From an uncultured Clostridia bacterium (GTDB taxonomy: Bacteria > Bacillota > Clostridia > UMGS1883), in assembly GCA_934476455.1 (NCBI GenBank), contig CAKSNY010000044.1:1-9639 (forward strand): a stretch of DNA of 9,639 nucleotides, written 5' to 3'. The notes under the pieces were generated by a model that saw only the letters and a program-made list of their open reading frames with translations, did not search any database and had not been told where the DNA came from. Shown in pieces: positions 7,397-9,639 of this stretch (the first letter of the stretch is position 1; each line of letters begins with the position of its first letter). The translations under genes and the position numbers were made by a program.

Positions 7397-7425
7397 TTGA
7401 TTTTTCCCAAAGTATGTTGTATAAT
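7397..7425 (+). promoter_or_regulatory. Sigma-A-type promoter of tRNA-Leu
   Basis: TTGATT (7397-7402) and TATAAT (7420-7425) are 17 bases apart, a near-consensus vegetative promoter. Transcription would begin near 7432, about 14 bases before the mature tRNA start. Confidence 0.85.
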
Positions 7426-7445
7426 AACATTCGTTGGTTACATAT

Positions 7446-7532
7446 GCGGATATGGCGGAATCGGCAGACGCGCATGGTTCAGGTCCATGTGAAAGCAATT
7501 TCATGGAGGTTCAAGTCCTCTTATCCGCACCA
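7446..7532 (+). tRNA. tRNA-Leu (anticodon CAG)
   Basis: A class II tRNA that decodes CUG leucine codons. The acceptor stem GCGGATA (7446-7452) pairs with TATCCGC (7522-7528), followed by discriminator A and an encoded CCA (7530-7532). The anticodon stem CATGG/CCATG encloses the loop TTCAGGT, with CAG at 7480-7482. A long variable arm forms a GAAA/TTTC stem around GCAA. The T arm has stem GGAGG/CCTCT and loop TTCAAGT. The D-arm region GGCGGAATCGGCAGACGC is typical of leucine tRNAs. The gene stands alone, with its own promoter and terminator. Confidence 0.97.
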
Positions 7533-7534
7533 GT

Positions 7535-7569
7535 CAGGGCAGGCGATATAAAGCTTGCTCTGTTTTTTT
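7535..7569 (+). terminator. Intrinsic terminator of tRNA-Leu
   Basis: CAGGGCAGGC (7535-7544) pairs along all 10 positions, with two G-T wobbles, with GCTTGCTCTG (7553-7562). Seven Ts follow (7563-7569). It begins 3 bases after the tRNA's CCA. Confidence 0.9.
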
Positions 7570-7598
7570 CTAATCAAAAAATCATTTTTATGCTTCTT

Positions 7599-7676
7599 TT
7601 ATTGTTTTGCGCTTAAACGCATAACGTCCGGGACAAATTCACCTCCAACGTACACCGAACTCTGCTCTCTGCACAC
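7599..7676 (-). CDS. Possible leaderless mini-ORF (25 aa) or short RNA
   Basis: A GTG at 7676 opens a 25-codon frame ending in TAA at 7599-7601; the peptide ends in GGEFVPDVMRLSAKQ. The GTG lies about where transcription from the adjacent minus-strand promoter should begin, so the message would be leaderless or nearly so. There is no ribosome binding site for this start. A GGAGGTG inside the region instead precedes a TTG that would give only 7 codons. The frame is also open to the left through the promoter DNA, so openness alone proves little. It could equally be an untranslated RNA or part of the decayed gene region beside it. I recognise no family. Confidence 0.25.
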   Translation of the reverse strand: MCREQSSVYVGGEFVPDVMRLSAKQ

Positions 7677-7683
7677 CTTCTTT

Positions 7684-7714
7684 ATTATATATCGCACATT
7701 GATGTACAATGCAA
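7684..7714 (-). promoter_or_regulatory. Minus-strand promoter in the intergenic region
   Basis: On the minus strand TTGCAT (complement of 7709-7714) precedes TATATA at 17 bases (7686-7691) or TATAAT at 19 bases (7684-7689). Transcription would run leftward from about 7677 towards the back of the tRNA-Leu terminator. No recognised gene lies downstream on that strand before the tRNA, so its product is unexplained. Confidence 0.5.
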
Positions 7715-7766
7715 GACTTTTGCTGTAAAAAAAATTATTTTTTGCTTCAATCAAGAAAATTTATGC

Positions 7767-7796
7767 AAACTGAAAAAATTCTCGAGTTTTCAGTTT
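7767..7796. terminator. Hairpin beside the decayed ORF, terminator-like
   Basis: AAACTGAAAA (7767-7776) pairs with TTTTCAGTTT (7787-7796) around AATTCTCGAG. On the plus strand the T-run continues to 7798. On the minus strand the stem overlaps the stop codon of the relic ORF (7790-7792) and is followed by only a moderately T-rich stretch. It may be the old terminator of the decayed gene. Confidence 0.45.
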
Positions 7797-8151
7797 TTCG
7801 ACAGTCTGCCACCGCAGTTTTTACATCTTGTCGTTTGCGTGGAAAACATTCTCACTTTCTCCGCCAGTCCATTCAAGCGTTTTAATCTCAATTGTACCGC
7901 ATACAACAAGCTGTAGGCGTTCAAAACTGCCCATCTCCACATCTGTGCCTCAACAGCGTATATTTCACTGTATTTTTCGTCTTTTATATTCTTGTGCAAC
8001 TGAACAACCTCCGGATTATAGCGCTTATCAGCGAAGGTGACATATTTTATATTCCCGACATGTGCAGTTATCAATCATATCGGTACGGCGAACCCGAAAT
8101 CAAATTTGCATCACTTGGCTTTAGATTTATGCCTAATTTTGATAATTTAGC
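7790..8151 (-). pseudogene. Decayed coding relic, frameshifted, of unknown function
   Basis: Two minus-strand frames look like parts of one protein. The upstream part (8151 to 8074, 26 residues ending in LISGSPYRYD) stops at TGA (8073-8071). The downstream part (8074 to 7790) runs on directly as ITAHVGNIKYVTFADKRY and ends in CKNCGGRLSKN. One extra base inside the TGA, for example TGG giving Trp, would fuse them into about 120 residues. The downstream frame alone would need a TTG start with no ribosome binding site. A further in-frame TAA at 8154-8152 cuts off anything before, and the 5S terminator copy lies just beyond. The protein is rich in Tyr, Lys and Trp (MWRWAVLNAYSLLYAVQ) and has one CxxC near its end. 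No family is recognised. An alternative is a chance open frame. Confidence 0.45.
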
Positions 8152-8171
8152 TTATTGGATTCGAGTGATAC

Positions 8172-8236
8172 AAAATAGCAAAAAAGAACGAACCTCAAAC
8201 GAAGTCCATCCTTCTTTTGTTCCGGCGACCTACTCT
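8172..8236 (-). repeat. Direct repeat copy A: 5S rRNA 3'-end remnant plus terminator
   Basis: This 65-bp stretch matches 9550-9618 with two substitutions and two gaps (1 and 3 bases). It contains the last 15-16 bases of 5S rRNA (8221-8236, minus strand, missing one GTC/GAC triplet) joined to the rRNA terminator. Similarity to 5S stops sharply at 8236. It is not a functional 5S gene, but its terminator hairpin is preserved. Confidence 0.85.
8180..8218 (-). terminator. Relic rRNA-type terminator hairpin (copy A)
   Basis: On the minus strand AAAAGAAGGATGGACTTC pairs, with several G-T wobbles, with GAGGTTCGTTCTTTTTT across a GTTT tetraloop, about 17 pairs. The minus-strand tail is GCTATTTTG. Relative to copy B, a C-G pair has become T-G, so pairing is retained. 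It could still stop minus-strand transcription. Confidence 0.7.
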
Positions 8237-8397
8237 ATAAAATCACCCGTCCTTTCTTTTAAGCATATTCTATCATCCCCGTTAAAATATTGTAACCGTA
8301 TTTTTCACCGCGCACCGCAGATATATGACATACAGCGCCGTATTTACCATTTTAACGGTGCTGCGGTCAGGCTTCAAAAGATCGAATAAAAAGCACA
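8237..8397. other. Gene-free stretch with an inverted repeat
   Basis: I see no gene here. The plus-strand open frame across it also runs through the 5S remnant and the terminator copy, so I discount it. CCGTTAAAAT (8279-8288) and ATTTTAACGG (8349-8358) are perfect inverted repeats 60 bp apart. A second short pair, ACCGCAG (8317-8323) and CTGCGGT (8361-8367), is not nested symmetrically with it. Confidence 0.5.
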
Positions 8398-8432
8398 AAA
8401 AACGGCTCCTGCATAACGGAGAAGCCGTTTTT
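8398..8432 (-). terminator. Intrinsic terminator of the GH43-like gene
   Basis: AAAAACGGCT (8398-8407) pairs with AGCCGTTTTT (8423-8432). Inner TCC/GGA pairs are possible around the loop with a two-base bulge. On the minus strand it lies about 85 bases after the GH43-like stop codon and ends in a run of six Ts. The T-run on the plus strand makes it bidirectional in form. Confidence 0.85.
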
Positions 8433-8517
8433 GCGCGTATCAGATTTATCGACACGCTTCAAGCCGAAAGCTCGTTTTCAGAGCTTTTGACAGATAGTGA
8501 ACGTCCTAAATATCACC

Positions 8518-9381
8518 TTATGGTTCATAACTGAAATTTATAAAATCATCTGTATATGCGACTGCAAGCGTTGCAGCGCCATGTGTTTCTGGCGAACATT
8601 CTTTGCGCGAGCCGTGAAAGAATATAATGTACTTGTATTTGGTTTTACCGCAGGACTCCATCACAAATGCTGCAGTCAATCTTCCGTTTGCCCAATCCCA
8701 GCACTTACGGTTTAGGTATATAACACCCCTATCCTCCCACGATAATAAATCCTCAGAGATTTTTATTCCTATGCCGTCCTCCGGAGAATGAATAAGCATA
8801 TACTTTCCATCCTTGACAATAACACACGCATTTTCACCGGCATCTGAACTTCCAATGAATTTCCAATTTTTCATATCGTATGACTCTGATATGCTTAGAC
8901 CATTCTGTTTGAAAAAGAGTAGATATCTGTCTGGGTTATCCTTGTCCCTAAGGACAAACGGGTCTATCATTCGGCCCATTTCTTCTATATTTTCGCCACC
9001 TTTTGCATAAATGATTTCAGGTTCAGTAAAGCTTTTAAAATCAGTTGTTTTTATAAAGAAAATTCGTGCCGTATCATCTGCATAAAATTGCTCATCGTAT
9101 GGTTTTGGCATAGGGTAGGACGTTACACATAAAAAAAATTCATCTTTGTATTTAATTATATTTCCGGGACTGCAATAATTTTTCAATCTGTCCTTTCCTG
9201 TTATTACCCTTGGTTCCGTCCAATGTATCAAATCCGAGCTGACGCTATGAGCAACAAAATTATACATGTATCCGTTTTCTTTTATTGATTTAGTAAAAAA
9301 CAAGTGATAACTTCCATCAAAAAATACTGCTGTAGGATCTCTGAAAGCTTCTTTATCATTTCCGCGAAAAATAATCGACAT
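8518..9381 (-). CDS. GH43-like five-bladed beta-propeller glycosidase (287 aa)
   Basis: A probable cytoplasmic glycoside hydrolase of the GH43/GH32-type propeller fold, acting on short furanosides or pyranosides such as arabinosides or xylosides. No signal peptide is seen. Blade motifs include FRDPTAVFFDGSYHLFFT with candidate general base Asp15, SSDLIHW (48-54), MIDPFVLRD with Asp140 as the likely pKa-modulating residue, and ENACVIVKDGKYMLIHS with candidate acid Glu183. EDLLSWEDRG (210-219) and TDDFINF (277-283) repeat the 'D..xW/F' strand pattern. Length is close to a single-domain member. The ATG at 9381 has GAAGGGAG about 9 bases upstream. It has its own promoter and terminator and no transporter or regulator neighbour. 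It sits between two copies of the 5S 3' tail. Exact family (GH43, GH32 or an uncharacterised relative) and substrate are not settled. Confidence 0.82.
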   Translation of the reverse strand: MSIIFRGNDKEAFRDPTAVFFDGSYHLFFTKSIKENGYMYNFVAHSVSSDLIHWTEPRVITGKDRLKNYCSPGNIIKYKDEFFLCVTSYPMPKPYDEQFYADDTARIFFIKTTDFKSFTEPEIIYAKGGENIEEMGRMIDPFVLRDKDNPDRYLLFFKQNGLSISESYDMKNWKFIGSSDAGENACVIVKDGKYMLIHSPEDGIGIKISEDLLSWEDRGVIYLNRKCWDWANGRLTAAFVMESCGKTKYKYIIFFHGSRKECSPETHGAATLAVAYTDDFINFSYEP

Positions 9382-9431
9382 TAGTATATTCTCCCTTCAT
9401 TTCTTATGTTCATAAACGGAACACACCTGCA

Positions 9432-9460
9432 ATGTTACCACACACATTATTAAAAGTCAA
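9432..9460 (-). promoter_or_regulatory. Promoter of the GH43-like gene
   Basis: On the minus strand TTGACT (complement of 9455-9460) and TAACAT (complement of 9432-9437) are 17 bases apart. Transcription would start near 9425, giving a leader of about 45 bases before the ATG at 9381. Confidence 0.75.
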
Positions 9461-9496
9461 GTAGAAACTATGCTATTTTTGTAGGCTCTATAATAT

Positions 9497-9525
9497 CTAT
9501 TGGAGTAACCACTCAATAGAGTTTT
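9497..9525 (+). terminator. Hairpin with T-run, orphan terminator-like
   Basis: CTATTGGAGT (9497-9506) pairs with ACTCAATAG (9511-9519), with one bulged G, around AACC. GTTTTTG follows on the plus strand. No plus-strand gene precedes it. It lies upstream of the GH43-like promoter on the other strand, so it cannot attenuate that gene. Confidence 0.5.
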
Positions 9526-9549
9526 TGTTTCTTCAACAGCCATCTTAAC

Positions 9550-9618
9550 AAAACAGCAAAAGAAGAACGAACCTCAAACGAAGTCCGTCCTTCTTTTGTT
9601 CCGGCGACGACCTACTCT
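9550..9618 (-). repeat. Direct repeat copy B: intact 5S 3' end plus terminator
   Basis: The 69-bp partner of copy A at 8172-8236. This copy continues into intact 5S sequence at the window edge, so it is the likely original. Together the two copies bracket the GH43-like gene and its control signals. Confidence 0.85.
9558..9597 (-). terminator. Intrinsic terminator of the rRNA operon
   Basis: On the minus strand an 18-bp stem (AAAAGAAGGACGGACTTC with GAGGTTCGTTCTTCTTTT, three G-T wobbles) closes a GTTT tetraloop and is followed by GCTGTTTTG. It begins directly after the 5S 3' end, as expected at the end of an rRNA operon. Confidence 0.9.
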
Positions 9619-9639
9619 CCCGGGCAGCTTCCCGCCAAG
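9600..9639 (-). rRNA. rrf: 5S ribosomal RNA, 3' end only (gene runs off the window)
   Basis: The minus strand reads GCCCGGGAGAGTAGG, then TCGTCGCCGG, the conserved 3' part of bacterial 5S rRNA including the GGGAGAGTAGG loop E/helix IV region. The terminator follows at once. About 40 bases are present; the rest, and presumably the 23S and 16S genes, lie to the right. The exact mature 3' end is approximate. Confidence 0.9.

Noticed and set aside
8221..8236. A second functional 5S rRNA gene
   Set aside because: Only about 15 bases of the 3' end match, with a missing triplet; similarity stops at once beyond it.
7892..8389. Plus-strand open frame of 165 codons
   Set aside because: It runs antisense across the relic ORF, through the 5S remnant and the terminator hairpin, and has no ribosome binding site. 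Its openness is best explained by the overlapping minus-strand relic.

Overview
The window looks like chromosomal DNA from an anaerobic low-GC Firmicute of the class Clostridia, probably a gut-type Oscillospiraceae/Lachnospiraceae relative. The evidence is AT-rich DNA, strong AAAGGAGG-type ribosome binding sites, an S-layer-homology (SLH) surface protein, intracellular glycosidases controlled by an AraC-type regulator, and a large serine recombinase of the kind carried by clostridial integrative elements. The genus cannot be fixed from the sequence.

Layout, left to right. Positions 1-2251 look like the right end of a mobile element: a structured, repeat-rich leader (1-345), a 65-residue unknown protein (346-543) and an intact large serine recombinase (620-2251). 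The host chromosome appears to resume just after it. A minus-strand pair follows, AraC regulator then thioredoxin (3553 to 2319), divergent from a plus-strand GH31 glycosidase (3648-6053). The short divergent intergenic suggests the regulator controls the glycosidase. A perfect bidirectional terminator (6061-6093) separates GH31 from a convergent secreted SLH protein (7298 to 6105). A tRNA-Leu(CAG) follows, with its own promoter and terminator (7397-7569).

Positions 7570-8517 have no clear intact gene. They hold a minus-strand promoter with a possible leaderless 25-codon ORF, a decayed minus-strand coding relic with a frameshift, and a fragment of a 5S rRNA 3' end still joined to its terminator. 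A GH43-like five-bladed beta-propeller protein (9381 to 8518, minus) has its own promoter and terminator. At the right edge is the 3' end of a genuine 5S rRNA (minus strand), so an rRNA operon lies just outside the window.

The most interesting architecture is on the right. The 5S 3' tail plus terminator occurs twice as a direct repeat (8172-8236 and 9550-9618), bracketing the GH43-like gene. This looks like a gene inserted or trapped at the 3' end of an rRNA operon, next to the remains of another gene. The second is the repeat and hairpin array ahead of the recombinase. No CRISPR array, toxin-antitoxin pair or recognisable defence system is visible.
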